From: Candidatus Cloacimonadota bacterium
GTDB taxonomy: Bacteria; Cloacimonadota; Cloacimonadia; Cloacimonadales; PWNZ01
Assembly (NCBI GenBank): GCA_003564135.1
Contig: PWNZ01000029.1
Span: 1 to 38,406, forward strand
Direction of reading: 5' to 3'
DNA: 38,406 nucleotides
Position numbers and translations under genes: made by a program. Positions 7,613 through 16,311 of the stretch are shown one piece after another. Every line of letters starts with the position of its first letter. Position 1 is the stretch's first letter. A model generated the notes under the pieces. The model saw only the letters and a program-made list of their open reading frames with translations. It was not told the origin of the DNA and made no database searches.

Positions 7613-8605
7613 ATGAAAAAATATAAAGCAATTGCCCTTTTTTCCGGCGGCTTAGACAGTGTCTTAGCCGTATTATGGATGAAGAGATTAGGCTATGATG
7701 TAATCCCCGTCTTTTTCCGAAGCTGTTTTTTCACCGAAGAGAAGGCGCTCAAGACTGCCAAATCGGCCGGTTTCGAGATAAAGGTTGTAGATATCGGCTG
7801 TCAGTTATTAGAAGTGATAAAGAATCCAAAATACGGGTTCGGAAAACACACAAACCCTTGTATTGACTGCCATTCTTTAATGTTTAGAATGGCAGGCAGC
7901 CTGATGAAAGAGTGGGACGCCGATTTTTTGATATCGGGAGAGGTTCTCTCACAAAGACCGATGTCCCAACGACTTGACGCTATGAATGCTGTAAAAAAAC
8001 ACAGCGGTTATAAAGATTACATCATACGTCCCCTTTCGCAAAAATTGCTGCCCAACACACAGCCCATAACAGAAGGGTGGGTCGATAAGCATGAAATGCT
8101 TGATATACAAGGTCGTTCAAGAAAAAGACAGATGAAATTGGCCGAAGATTTTGGAGTTGAGTATTACCCGACTCCCGGTGGCGGATGCCTACTAACGGAT
8201 AAGATGTATTCGATCAGATTAACCGACTTGATAGAACATGATCAACTCAAGACTCAATGCGTCAAATATCTAAATGTAGGACGCCATTTTAGGATATCTG
8301 ACGATCTAAAGCTGATCGTAGGAAGAAAGAAAGCCGATAATGATATGCTGCAAAAACTCACGGACAAGGAAACCACACTAAAATTAAAAGATAAGCAAGG
8401 ACCTTTGGGGGTACTTTCTTCGCTGAATGATGAACTGAAAACAGAAGAAATTGAAACAGCTGCTTCGATTCTGTTATCATTCTCCAACAAAACCGATTCT
8501 CTAGACCAAGTAAGAGTTATCTACGCCGAAGATACAATGCCCGACAAAACAGTACAAGTTGAAAAAATGGAGCGGGAAAAGGTTAAAGAATATTGGATTA
8601 CATAA
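7613..8605 (+). CDS. PP-loop tRNA thiolase-like enzyme with NFACT-R-like C-terminus
   Basis: A 330-residue protein of the MnmA/ThiI type. The N-terminal PP-loop SGGLDS (residues 11-16) binds ATP and would adenylate the substrate. Candidate sulfur-handling cysteines are Cys83 and Cys86 in NPCIDC and Cys192 in PGGGCLLT. The C-terminal third (from about residue 225, with FRISDDLKLIVGRKKADND) resembles the NFACT-R (DUF814) RNA-binding domain. The ThiI-like/NFACT-R pairing is known from comparative genomics as a predicted tRNA-modifying enzyme, and proteins of this type are often labelled as 2-thiouridine methyltransferases. The start follows AAGGAAG. It appears monocistronic; the next gene is 180 bases downstream. 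The family is well supported, the exact modification is not. Confidence 0.8.
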   Translation: MKKYKAIALFSGGLDSVLAVLWMKRLGYDVIPVFFRSCFFTEEKALKTAKSAGFEIKVVDIGCQLLEVIKNPKYGFGKHTNPCIDCHSLMFRMAGSLMKEWDADFLISGEVLSQRPMSQRLDAMNAVKKHSGYKDYIIRPLSQKLLPNTQPITEGWVDKHEMLDIQGRSRKRQMKLAEDFGVEYYPTPGGGCLLTDKMYSIRLTDLIEHDQLKTQCVKYLNVGRHFRISDDLKLIVGRKKADNDMLQKLTDKETTLKLKDKQGPLGVLSSLNDELKTEEIETAASILLSFSNKTDSLDQVRVIYAEDTMPDKTVQVEKMEREKVKEYWIT

Positions 8606-8785
8606 CTAATATCGGTATATCAGGATAGTCAATCTGCCTATCAATATTCTATCTCAGCCTTCTCTCATAAGCTTGGACACCATAAGAGCTTATCAGTCTG
8701 GTCTATATTATTGACCGTCACACTTGACAAATAACACTGTTATCACGGTTTTGACCGTAACCATTACAGAAACCAAGGAGACCTT

Positions 8786-9415
8786 ATGAAATTTAAAGCC
8801 TTTATCCTACTACCCTCTTTCCAAACCAACACTTATCTGTTATGGGAAGAAAAAAGTAAAGAAGCTATGCTGATTGATCCTGCTGCCGAAAGTGATGCTG
8901 TTAGTGACTTCATCACTAATAACGACCTAACCCTGAGGTATATTATTAACACGCACGGTCACGGTGACCATATCGGAGGAAACGTCTTTTTTAAAAAAAG
9001 ATTCCCGGATGCGAAATTAGCCATCCATAAAGATGACAAGGTGATGCTGCAAAAGTCCGACTTAAACCTCAGCCTATACTATGAAGAGGAGACAATATCT
9101 CCTGAGCCGAATCAACTGCTTAAAGACGGCGATAATATCACCCTAGGTGAGAAGAAGATTAAGGTTATACACACACCCGGGCATACAAAAGGTGGAATTG
9201 CTTTGTTAGTCGAAGATCTTCTTTTTAGTGGGGACACGCTTTTCTTGGAAGACATTGGCAGAACAGATCTCCCCGGCGGCAGCTATACTCAACTGATTGA
9301 ATCAATTAACGATAGATTAATGTTACTCCCTGAAAACACTAAGGTTTTACCCGGTCATGGCGATGGTTCAACGATAGGACATGAAAAGCAATACAACCCT
9401 TATGTCGGGAAGTAA
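8786..9415 (+). CDS. MBL-fold metallo-hydrolase, glyoxalase II-like
   Basis: A 209-residue cytoplasmic protein with the full metal-binding set of the metallo-beta-lactamase fold: His57, His59, Asp61 and His62 in THGHGDH, His133 in HTPGHT, Asp150 in SGDTLF and His191 in PGHG. Length and motif spacing match the short hydroxyacylglutathione hydrolase-like group (YcbL-type). It lacks the long C-terminal substrate domain of true glyoxalase II, so a generic thioester or small-molecule hydrolase is safer. AAGGAG lies before the ATG. A TTGACA box is at 8724-8729 without a good -10 partner. Confidence 0.88.
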   Translation: MKFKAFILLPSFQTNTYLLWEEKSKEAMLIDPAAESDAVSDFITNNDLTLRYIINTHGHGDHIGGNVFFKKRFPDAKLAIHKDDKVMLQKSDLNLSLYYEEETISPEPNQLLKDGDNITLGEKKIKVIHTPGHTKGGIALLVEDLLFSGDTLFLEDIGRTDLPGGSYTQLIESINDRLMLLPENTKVLPGHGDGSTIGHEKQYNPYVGK

Positions 9416-9550
9416 AGAGTAGGGTTAGGGTTAGTGCATAGTCTCACACTAAACTCGCTTTTAATTATTCATTTCCTTTCTCCTTCTCTCAACGCTAAAC
9501 TCTAAACGCTCAACCATTATATATCAGTGGCTATCCATGAATCTTTCCTG

Positions 9551-9630
9551 GTTACAAAGGTTACAAAAAGTTACAAACTATGTAACCGTGTAACTCATTG
9601 ACTATCAATAGGATAAGGGCTATGGTTACA
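9551..9630. repeat. GTTACA/TGTAAC hexamer array
   Basis: GTTACA occurs at 9551, 9560 and 9570, then TGTAAC at 9581 and 9589, and GTTACA again at 9625. GTTACA-AACTA-TGTAAC (9570-9586) is an exact inverted repeat. The 8-11 base spacing is close to one helical turn. The hexamer also forms the stem of the hairpin at 7387-7414. Confidence 0.5.
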
Positions 9631-9648
9631 AAATCGCCCTTTTTTTCA
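9613..9648 (+). terminator. Rho-independent terminator
   Basis: AAGGGC (9615-9620) pairs with GCCCTT (9636-9641) around a 15-base loop and is followed by a run of Ts. It could end the transcript of the MBL hydrolase, although it is about 200 bases after the stop. Confidence 0.55.
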
Positions 9649-9870
9649 AAATTTTTTATTTTTTTTTCAATGGCACGAAGTTCATATTGAATAGTCATAT
9701 TCCCACCCTGATTAAACTCGTGTATAGGCGTATTTTTTGTGCTGTTTATTATAGAAACGGTATAAACTCTCTGCTCTCTGCCCTCAGCCCTAAACTCTCT
9801 GCTCTCAGCCCTTAATTATATATCTTATTTTTAGACTCCCCTGCCCTGAGTGTTTTTCCTTTTAATAGAT

Positions 9871-9896
9871 AAAACAAAGGCCTAACCGCAGATTAG
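9871..9896 (-). terminator. Terminator after recD2
   Basis: On the minus strand CTAATC, a TGC loop and GGTTAG (one G-T pair) are followed by GCCTTTGTTTT, directly after the recD2 stop codon. The stem is short, so this is a moderate candidate. Confidence 0.4.
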
Positions 9897-12200
9897 TTAT
9901 TTACTGATATTTTGTATAACAGAAGCTAATCTGGTATTTCTATGAGTACTTTTGTCATTTCTTAGAGCGATGTCTACTGCTTTTTTATTACCTACGATAA
10001 CCACCATTTTTTTCGCTCTGGTAACAGCAGTATATAGCAAATTACGCTGTAACATAATGAAGTGTTGGGTATTCAGTAGCAAGACAACTACCGGGAATTC
10101 CGATCCTTGAGACTTATGTATGCTAATGGCATAGGAATGAGTTATCTGATCTAAGTCGGGAAAATCATACTCTACAGGCAGAGATTGTTTTGACATACTG
10201 CTGTTTTCAAACTCAATAATCATTGTCTGTTTTTCTCTGTCAATCTCGGATATCCGTCCGAAATCTCCATTAAATACCTCTTTTTCATAATTGTTCCGAA
10301 GTTGGATCACTCTATCGCCAGTCCGATAAGTTTTTGAGGCTAAGGTCAGCTCTTCATTAGTTTTCGGAGGGTTTAGCGCATCCTGCAACATTCTGTTCAG
10401 TTCACCTATACCAACGACACCTTTGTGCATCGGAGCAAGCACTTGAATATCATTATCGGTGGAATAGCCGAACCTGTTGGGAATTTTATCGGTTACCAAC
10501 TCAACAACCATTTCTGCACTTTTCTCCGGTGAGTTGGCTCCGAAAAAAAAGAAGTCTCCTTTACCTTGTGAGAAAACGGGCATGCTGCCAGCCTTTATCC
10601 TATGTGCATTAGTGATGATGTGACTGTCGTGTGATTGGCGAAAAATCTTGTTCAACTTGATAACAGGAATGGTAGCGGATATTATCAAATCTTTAAGTAC
10701 ATAGCCCGGGCCAACACTTGGCAACTGATCGACATCTCCAATCAAAATCAGATGAGAGTCAGTCCTAACTGCTTTCAGTAGATGATTGAACATTAAAATA
10801 TCCAACATAGATACCTCATCAATAATGATCATATCAGCTTCTAAGGGATTTTCACTGCTGCGCCTGAACTCCAATCCATTCTGCCAAGAGAACTCTAACA
10901 TCCGATGGATCGTCTGGGCTGGTGTTTGGGTGACCTCAGATAATCTTTTTGCTGCCCTACCGGTAGGTGCAGCTAGCAGAACTTTTTTCCGTTTAGCTCG
11001 GACTAATTTGACCAAGCCTTCGGTAATTGTGCTTTTCCCGGTTCCCGGGCCTCCTGTCAGTACGGTCACCTTATTAGTCAGGCATTTTATGATGGCATTT
11101 TTTTGTTCTTCCGAATAGTGGATTTTATTGTTAGCCGTTTTTTTCTCTAACCAATCAAAAGCTTTTTGCCAATCTACCTGTTTAAAGCAAGCGAGGCATT
11201 GAGCTGAACTGTTCTCTATCTGAGAAAGTTTTTTTGCCGAACTGTTCTCGGCATGATAGTAGAAAGGGTGATAAACAATAGAGTTATAAAAATCTTTAAC
11301 AGATATCAGTTCCTCAGGATCATATTGGGTGTTTTTTGCTGCCGATTCATCTGTAACAATAATGATTTTGTCACGAGCAGCCATCTGGTCAATCTGCCTT
11401 TCTATGGTATGAACAATGTTTCTGGGATAGTCTTCCTGAGAAATCTCAAGTAGTTTTGAGCAGTCAATGATAATTTTTGTGGTCGGCACAAAACAGTGTC
11501 CCTCTTCGGCTGCATCAGCAAGAAGAAATATGATGGCAGCTTCAATCCTTTGCGGCGAAACCGGTTCTAAGCCTAACTTTAAAGCTATGCTGTCGGCAGT
11601 TTTAAAACCGATACCATAGATATCCGCTGCCAGCTTGTAAGGGTTAGAACTTATAACCTGAAAAGCCTGATCACCGTATTCTTTAAAGAGTTTATGCGCT
11701 ATCCTGACATTCACCCCGTGCTTATGGAGGAAAAGCATCAGGTTTTTAACCGCTCTTTGCTCTTTCCACCCTGTTTTTATCAGTTCCCGTTTATGTTTAC
11801 CTATCCCTTCGATCTCTTTGAGCCTATCGGGCTGATTTTCTATGATATCTAAGCTTTTCTCTCCCCATTGAGCTACTATTTTTTTTGCTGTTTTGGGGCC
11901 TATACCCTTAATCAAACTGTTACTGAGATATTTTTCAATTCCTTCTACGGTTGCCGGTTGTTCCGCTTCATAGCTACTAACCTTAAACTGTTGGCCATAT
12001 TCGGGGTGAATCTCCCACCTACCTTTGATTTTCAGGTAATCACCGATGTTTGCACCGGCTAAGGTACCTGTGATAGTGGTTAGTTCCTGCTCGTTTTCAA
12101 CTTTTAGGCGGCCGACAACAAACCCGGTGTCATCACTACTATATACGATACGCTCAAGAGAACCTTCGAGTTCATTATCGAATTTCCTTGAGCGGATCAT
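9897..12200 (-). CDS. recD2: RecD2-type ATP-dependent DNA helicase
   Basis: A 767-residue SF1B 5'-3' helicase of the RecD2/TraA type. Order of parts: N-terminal OB-like region (residues 1-80), helix-hairpin-helix repeats (IKGIGPKTAKKIV near 98-109; a second GIGKHKRE near 132), then the helicase core with Walker A GGPGTGKST (383-391), Walker B DEVSML (461-466) and the late motifs SYAISIHKSQGSEFP and LYTAVTRAKK. Length is typical for RecD2. RecD2 proteins act in replication-fork repair in bacteria without RecBCD; no recB or recC lies nearby. The ATG at 12200 has no strong ribosome binding site, but the conserved N-terminus begins there. A short terminator follows the stop. Confidence 0.93.
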   Translation of the reverse strand: MIRSRKFDNELEGSLERIVYSSDDTGFVVGRLKVENEQELTTITGTLAGANIGDYLKIKGRWEIHPEYGQQFKVSSYEAEQPATVEGIEKYLSNSLIKGIGPKTAKKIVAQWGEKSLDIIENQPDRLKEIEGIGKHKRELIKTGWKEQRAVKNLMLFLHKHGVNVRIAHKLFKEYGDQAFQVISSNPYKLAADIYGIGFKTADSIALKLGLEPVSPQRIEAAIIFLLADAAEEGHCFVPTTKIIIDCSKLLEISQEDYPRNIVHTIERQIDQMAARDKIIIVTDESAAKNTQYDPEELISVKDFYNSIVYHPFYYHAENSSAKKLSQIENSSAQCLACFKQVDWQKAFDWLEKKTANNKIHYSEEQKNAIIKCLTNKVTVLTGGPGTGKSTITEGLVKLVRAKRKKVLLAAPTGRAAKRLSEVTQTPAQTIHRMLEFSWQNGLEFRRSSENPLEADMIIIDEVSMLDILMFNHLLKAVRTDSHLILIGDVDQLPSVGPGYVLKDLIISATIPVIKLNKIFRQSHDSHIITNAHRIKAGSMPVFSQGKGDFFFFGANSPEKSAEMVVELVTDKIPNRFGYSTDNDIQVLAPMHKGVVGIGELNRMLQDALNPPKTNEELTLASKTYRTGDRVIQLRNNYEKEVFNGDFGRISEIDREKQTMIIEFENSSMSKQSLPVEYDFPDLDQITHSYAISIHKSQGSEFPVVVLLLNTQHFIMLQRNLLYTAVTRAKKMVVIVGNKKAVDIALRNDKSTHRNTRLASVIQNISK

Positions 12201-12274
12201 ATAAGAGCTAATCCCAAATCTTTTATTGAGCTATTTGACTAGGAGGTATAACAGTATCTTCAACGAATCGCCGG

Positions 12275-14059
12275 TTATCTAATAACGGAGAACTTCCCGG
12301 TAACCGTTACCTCTCCCCTCTTAATGGAGTAGAAATAGATTCCTTGAGACATTTTAACTCCGGAATCATCTATGGCTGTGACTGAAAAGACGTTTTCGCC
12401 TGCCAAAGTATTCCCTATAGTCTCTTTTCTGACTATCCGTCCCCGAATATCGAATACTTTTATCTCTGCCCTTTCACCGGCAGCAGAATTAAAGGAGATC
12501 TTAAACTCTTCTCTGCCTGAACTAAATATTACTGGATTGGGGTAAACCGAACTATCTAAGCTATGAGCTATTCCTTGCAAATCATCTTCAACAGCTGTTA
12601 CGATATTATAGTGTGCAAAAGCTATTTCACTGTCAGTCCAGTATTCTAAGTAAGCTCTCGTTTTTATTACTAAAGTAGTGTCAACTCTGATCGGCTGGTC
12701 GAAAAGCTTACTTTCTTGGGTCGGTTCACTTCCGTCAAGAGTATAAAAGATACTTGCATTGGGTGTTTCCGATGAAAGAGTGACGTGGATAACTTCATCA
12801 TAGTTTCCACCCGGTGGATCAAATGTAGGTTTATCAACCATTCCGGTCACACTCAAAAAGCACATGCCAATTCTATCTCCATCGCTCGAAGCTGCAGCAA
12901 TTATGACATTACCTGTTTTATGGGTAGTTACATATCCATTATCGTCAACAGAGGCTATCTCTTGATCAAAACTGCGCCATGTATAAGCTTTATCTGTAGC
13001 ATCTTCGGGGATAATTTCTGCTGTAAGCTGCTGAGAATCCCCTTTTTCTAAGACCAAAGTATCGGGAGTAACCTTCACATTCGTCACCGAAATAACTTTG
13101 AATACAGATATTCCACTATCTGTTCCAATCCACTTGAACCTCTCATGTGAAATAGTGACAGCATTGATTTGGTCATCAAGGATATCGTAATCATCCGTGC
13201 GATAGACAGTGATTAAGTTTCTATTCAGTCTTGCTAGCCCTGAATGAGCAGTCCCAATCCAAATCACACCGCCATCCTTAGCTGCAACTGATTTTATATT
13301 ATTGCTTGGCAAATTGGTATTTCCGGATGTCATAACCGTCCATCCTCTTTCATCGATTATGGCAATACCTCCTGACTGTGTACCAACTGCAAGGCTTTCC
13401 TTATCATAAGTTGCCAGAGAAGTTATATAGTCATCCCATAACCCCGAATTGTTAACTGTGAAAACTTGCCACTGTCCTGCGTGTAGTGATGCTAAACCGG
13501 AATCTGTTCCAATCCACAACTTATTATCTTCACTAACCGCTAACGCTCGGACATTGTTATGCGGTAAATCAGAGTTTCCGGTGCGATAAATGGTCCAATT
13601 ATTTCCTGAAAAACGAGCTAATCCCCCAACTAATGTCCCAACCCAAACGGTATTAAATTCATCTATTACAACAGCTCGAACCACATTATGAGTCATCTCA
13701 GTATTATTTCTGTTATAAATCGTCCAACTTTGCCGGGTAAACCTCGCAAGGCCGTTATTAGTACCCACCCAAATATGGTTAGTTTGAGGGTGAATAGCTA
13801 TGTCATGGATTATGTCACTTGGCAGATCGGAATTAGCTGTGTTATATAATGTCCAATTTCCATTTCTATAATGGCTGAGGCCTGACTCTGACCCTATCCA
13901 AATTTCTCCATTATTATCTACTGCCAATGCTGTTATTTGGTTTGAAGGTAATTCTGAGTTTTCTGTGGTAAAATTCTCCCATAATTCAGCCGGTAATTTA
14001 GCAATACCAACCAACAACAACCCCAAAGCGAGTATCGTTATCTTTTTATATGCTTTCAT
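12275..14059 (-). CDS. Secreted reg_prop beta-propeller protein with Big2, chitobiase-like and T9SS-type C-terminal domains
   Basis: A 594-residue protein with a signal peptide (residues 1-24). Next come about seven repeats of the two-component-regulator propeller type, W-x-x-Y-x-x-x-N-S-x-L-P...I-W-I-G-T-x-x-G-L (residues 27-325). A Big2-type Ig domain follows (about 328-410, VTPDTLVLEKGDSQQL and ITWRS-like core), then a chitobiase/beta-hexosaminidase C-terminal-like domain (about 413-488, YTLDGSEPT). The last 85 residues form a sorting domain starting at VYPNP and ending in KFSVIR, as in type IX secretion cargo. It is therefore probably exported and surface-anchored; the ligand is unknown. 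AAGGAGTT precedes the ATG, and a consensus promoter lies 20-50 bases upstream. Confidence 0.85.
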   Translation of the reverse strand: MKAYKKITILALGLLLVGIAKLPAELWENFTTENSELPSNQITALAVDNNGEIWIGSESGLSHYRNGNWTLYNTANSDLPSDIIHDIAIHPQTNHIWVGTNNGLARFTRQSWTIYNRNNTEMTHNVVRAVVIDEFNTVWVGTLVGGLARFSGNNWTIYRTGNSDLPHNNVRALAVSEDNKLWIGTDSGLASLHAGQWQVFTVNNSGLWDDYITSLATYDKESLAVGTQSGGIAIIDERGWTVMTSGNTNLPSNNIKSVAAKDGGVIWIGTAHSGLARLNRNLITVYRTDDYDILDDQINAVTISHERFKWIGTDSGISVFKVISVTNVKVTPDTLVLEKGDSQQLTAEIIPEDATDKAYTWRSFDQEIASVDDNGYVTTHKTGNVIIAAASSDGDRIGMCFLSVTGMVDKPTFDPPGGNYDEVIHVTLSSETPNASIFYTLDGSEPTQESKLFDQPIRVDTTLVIKTRAYLEYWTDSEIAFAHYNIVTAVEDDLQGIAHSLDSSVYPNPVIFSSGREEFKISFNSAAGERAEIKVFDIRGRIVRKETIGNTLAGENVFSVTAIDDSGVKMSQGIYFYSIKRGEVTVTGKFSVIR

Positions 14060-14079
14060 GAATAACTCCTTTTTCTAGA

Positions 14080-14108
14080 CCTATATATGCTTTCTATATT
14101 TATGTCAA
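14080..14108 (-). promoter_or_regulatory. Consensus promoter of the propeller-protein gene
   Basis: On the minus strand TTGACA (14108-14103), a 17-base spacer and TATAGG (14085-14080) lie upstream of the ribosome binding site. This is among the best sigma-70-type promoters in the window. Confidence 0.65.
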
Positions 14109-14140
14109 GAGAATCTCATCTTTTTTAATAATTATTTAGT

Positions 14141-14159
14141 CCTATAGCTATAGTATAGG
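14141..14159. other. AT-rich inverted repeat between malic enzyme and propeller gene
   Basis: CCTATA (14141-14146) and TATAGG (14154-14159) flank GCTATAG. It may terminate the malic enzyme transcript or act as an operator; there is no T-run in the minus direction. Confidence 0.3.
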
Positions 14160-14219
14160 TTATTAAGCGCTTATGACCAAGCTTTTGGGAGAAAAAGTAT
14201 CAGTATATAAGCGAAGAGA

Positions 14220-15689
14220 TTATTTCCTGTTCTGCTTGATCCAGTTGATTACATCCTCTATTGTATCGTTAATCATATCCATCTTAGGTTTAGGTATGAT
14301 TCCTGTATCCAACATAGATTTTAAGGCGTTGTTAGCATTATCAATATCTTGAGCTGTTAAGTCCATCACTTCTTGTTGGGTCATAATCTTACGAGCGCTA
14401 CCTTCAGCAATGGCTTGCATGGCAACAGCTGCAGCTTCTATGGGGAACACCTCTTTTTCATCCATCTTAGGAATTATGTTACCCGGTGCAATTCCTCTTT
14501 TTTCGGCGTATTCTGCCAAAGATCTAGCTGCCGCAATAGCCATTTTATCACTGACACTTTTTGCTCTGACCAACATAGCACCTTTTAATATTCCGGGAAA
14601 TCCCAAAGAATTATTAATCTGGTTGGGAAAATCTCCTCTCCCGGTTGCTACTATATAGGCACCGGCTTGTTTTGCGGCATAGGGATATATCTCCGGCACG
14701 GGATTCGCACAAACAAAGACTATAGGCTTATTGGCCATAGACCTAATCCAGTCAGGTTTAACTACATGAGGTCCCGGTCTTGATAAAGCTATGAGAACAT
14801 CCGCTCCTGTCATGGCGGTTTCTATGTCATCAATCTTTTGCGGGTTAGTTAGTTGACACATTTCCCACTTACGGTAGAGATCGGGATCACTTTCAATATC
14901 TGTCCTTCCTGTATGTAAAGCGCCCTTACCATCAAACATAACCATCTTTTCAGGATCCATACCTGCTACTATGTTTATCCTTGCTATAGCGGTATTTGAT
15001 GCTCCGGCACCCAAATAAACTATCCGGGGGTCTTCAGGTTTTCTCGAAGTGAGTTTCAAAGCATTTATCAGACCGGCTAGGGTAACTGACGCAGTCCCTT
15101 GAGCATCATCATGCCATACGGGGATATCACACGTCTCTCTAAGCCGATCTAAAACCTTATAACAGTTCGGTTGAGAAATATCTTCTAAGTTAATCGCTCC
15201 GAAACTAGGCTGGACCATCTTGACGAACTCAATAATCTTTTCAGCTTTATGTTCACCTTTTTCGTCACGACTATCAATACAAAGTGGTACTGCGTCAACT
15301 CCACCTAACATCTTCATCAATAGAGCCTTACCCTCCATAACACCTAAACCGCCGGGTGGTGAACAATTGCCATCACCCAAAACTCTGGTCGAATCAGAAA
15401 CAACGGCAACTAAATTTCCCCGGTTAGAAAGTTCGAATGAAAGATCGTTATTATCTCTAATAGCCGTCGAAACGGACGATACACCGGGAGTATACCACAA
15501 ATTGTACCAGTTAAACCCATATATGCCGGCTTTGGGAAGCATCTGAATTTTACCACCATAATACTTGTGGATCTCGTAGGATAAAAGTTTGGAAAGTCTT
15601 GTCTTTGCTATCGCTTTTTCTTCATGAGTAAAGTCTGATGGGAAAAACTGTTCCAGATTATCTAAGCTTATGTCGATTTTTTTGTTCAT
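14220..15689 (-). CDS. Malic enzyme (oxaloacetate-decarboxylating malate dehydrogenase)
   Basis: A 489-residue enzyme converting malate to pyruvate and CO2 with reduction of NAD(P). Family signatures are present: GVSSVSTAI and DSTRVLGDGN in the N-terminal malate-binding part, VMEGKALLMK followed by GVDAVPLCID, the metal-binding WHDDAQGTA, and the NAD(P)-binding VYLGAGASNTA. A C-terminal VFVCANPVPEIYP and GRGDFPNQINNSLGFPG complete the malic enzyme fold. It is the last gene of a fumA-fumB-malic enzyme set on the minus strand, 72 bases after fumB, so fumarate made in amino-acid or succinate oxidation could be drained to pyruvate. Cofactor preference (NAD or NADP) cannot be read with confidence. 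No phosphotransacetylase-like extension is present. Confidence 0.92.
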   Translation of the reverse strand: MNKKIDISLDNLEQFFPSDFTHEEKAIAKTRLSKLLSYEIHKYYGGKIQMLPKAGIYGFNWYNLWYTPGVSSVSTAIRDNNDLSFELSNRGNLVAVVSDSTRVLGDGNCSPPGGLGVMEGKALLMKMLGGVDAVPLCIDSRDEKGEHKAEKIIEFVKMVQPSFGAINLEDISQPNCYKVLDRLRETCDIPVWHDDAQGTASVTLAGLINALKLTSRKPEDPRIVYLGAGASNTAIARINIVAGMDPEKMVMFDGKGALHTGRTDIESDPDLYRKWEMCQLTNPQKIDDIETAMTGADVLIALSRPGPHVVKPDWIRSMANKPIVFVCANPVPEIYPYAAKQAGAYIVATGRGDFPNQINNSLGFPGILKGAMLVRAKSVSDKMAIAAARSLAEYAEKRGIAPGNIIPKMDEKEVFPIEAAAVAMQAIAEGSARKIMTQQEVMDLTAQDIDNANNALKSMLDTGIIPKPKMDMINDTIEDVINWIKQNRK

Positions 15690-15761
15690 TCGTCTTATCC
15701 TTGTCTAAATTATTACTAACATGTTTTTAAGATACGGTTTGGAAGTCAAAGATTTTGTTAA

Positions 15762-16286
15762 TCATCTACTGTAGATAGACTTGCCGTGAGAGTCTACGGC
15801 TACATAGCATGGGAATTCCTCTATAGTTAATTCATATATCGCTTCTGACAATAATTCAGGGAAGGCCATGACTTGAGCATGTTTAATCCGATCGGCTAAG
15901 TATACCCCGGCACCACCAATAGTGCTGAAATAAATAGCCCTATGCTTAGCTATACTCGCTATTACATGCTCACTGCGAGGCCCTTTGCCGATTAATACTG
16001 CCACTCCCGCAGTCAATAAAGGTTCTGTCATTTCATCCATCCGACTGCTGGTAGTTGGTCCTGCTGATGAAAAGAGTCCGGATTCTTTATCAATAACCGG
16101 TCCGCAATAGTATATCGCCGAATTTTTAAGCTCTAGAGGAAGTTTCTCACCGGAGGTAATAAAGTCAGTTAGTTTCCTATGAGCTTTATCTCGAGCGGTA
16201 TAAATTGTTCCCGACAAAAGCACCTTCTCGCCTACTGTCAGCTCGCTAAAGTTTTTCTTTGGTGTAGGTAAAGTTATAGAAATCAG
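15762..16286 (-). CDS. Class I fumarate hydratase, beta subunit (non-canonical start)
   Basis: The C-terminal half of two-subunit Fe-S fumarase. It shows the family segments LLSGTIYTARDKAHRKL, YCGPV, AGPTTSSRMD and GGAGVYLADRI. The first ATG/GTG/TTG-type codon well inside the family (MLLSG at 16223) would cut off about 20 conserved residues. An AAAGGAGG site (16299-16292) lies just upstream, and the open frame after it reads [CTG][ATT]TCTATAACT, giving ISITLPTPKKNFSELTVGEKVLLSG, which is the expected N-terminus. Translation therefore probably starts at CTG (16286) or ATT (16283), giving 173-174 residues, the normal size. The gene begins 25 bases after the fumA stop. Its partner is the alpha subunit. 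Confidence 0.85.
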   Translation of the reverse strand: MISITLPTPKKNFSELTVGEKVLLSGTIYTARDKAHRKLTDFITSGEKLPLELKNSAIYYCGPVIDKESGLFSSAGPTTSSRMDEMTEPLLTAGVAVLIGKGPRSEHVIASIAKHRAIYFSTIGGAGVYLADRIKHAQVMAFPELLSEAIYELTIEEFPCYVAVDSHGKSIYSR

Positions 16287-16311
16287 CTTATCCTCCTTTA
16301 AAATTAGAAAA

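Larger units (their letters stand above)
9416..9896. other. Intergenic region with GTTACA array and duplicated CT-rich tracts
   Basis: No gene seen. It contains short motifs GGGTTA and CTAAACTC, an array of GTTACA/TGTAAC hexamers (9551-9594 plus 9625), a terminator (9613-9648) and a direct duplication of the CTCTCTGCTCTC...CAGCCCT type (about 9764-9813). It ends at the terminator of the minus-strand recD2 gene. Confidence 0.6.

Noticed and set aside
7425-7631. 68-codon minus-strand hydrophobic frame before the PP-loop gene
   Set aside because: It lies in repeat modules and overlaps the start of a well-supported gene; AT-rich DNA gives such frames by chance.
9764-9813. CTCTCTGCTCTC...CAGCCCT duplication as a CRISPR or tandem repeat array
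   Set aside because: Only two imperfect units exist with no spacers; I see no CRISPR array in the window.
12241-12252. AGGAGGT on the plus strand between the propeller gene and recD2
   Set aside because: No open frame follows it on the plus strand; it is a chance ribosome-binding-like sequence.
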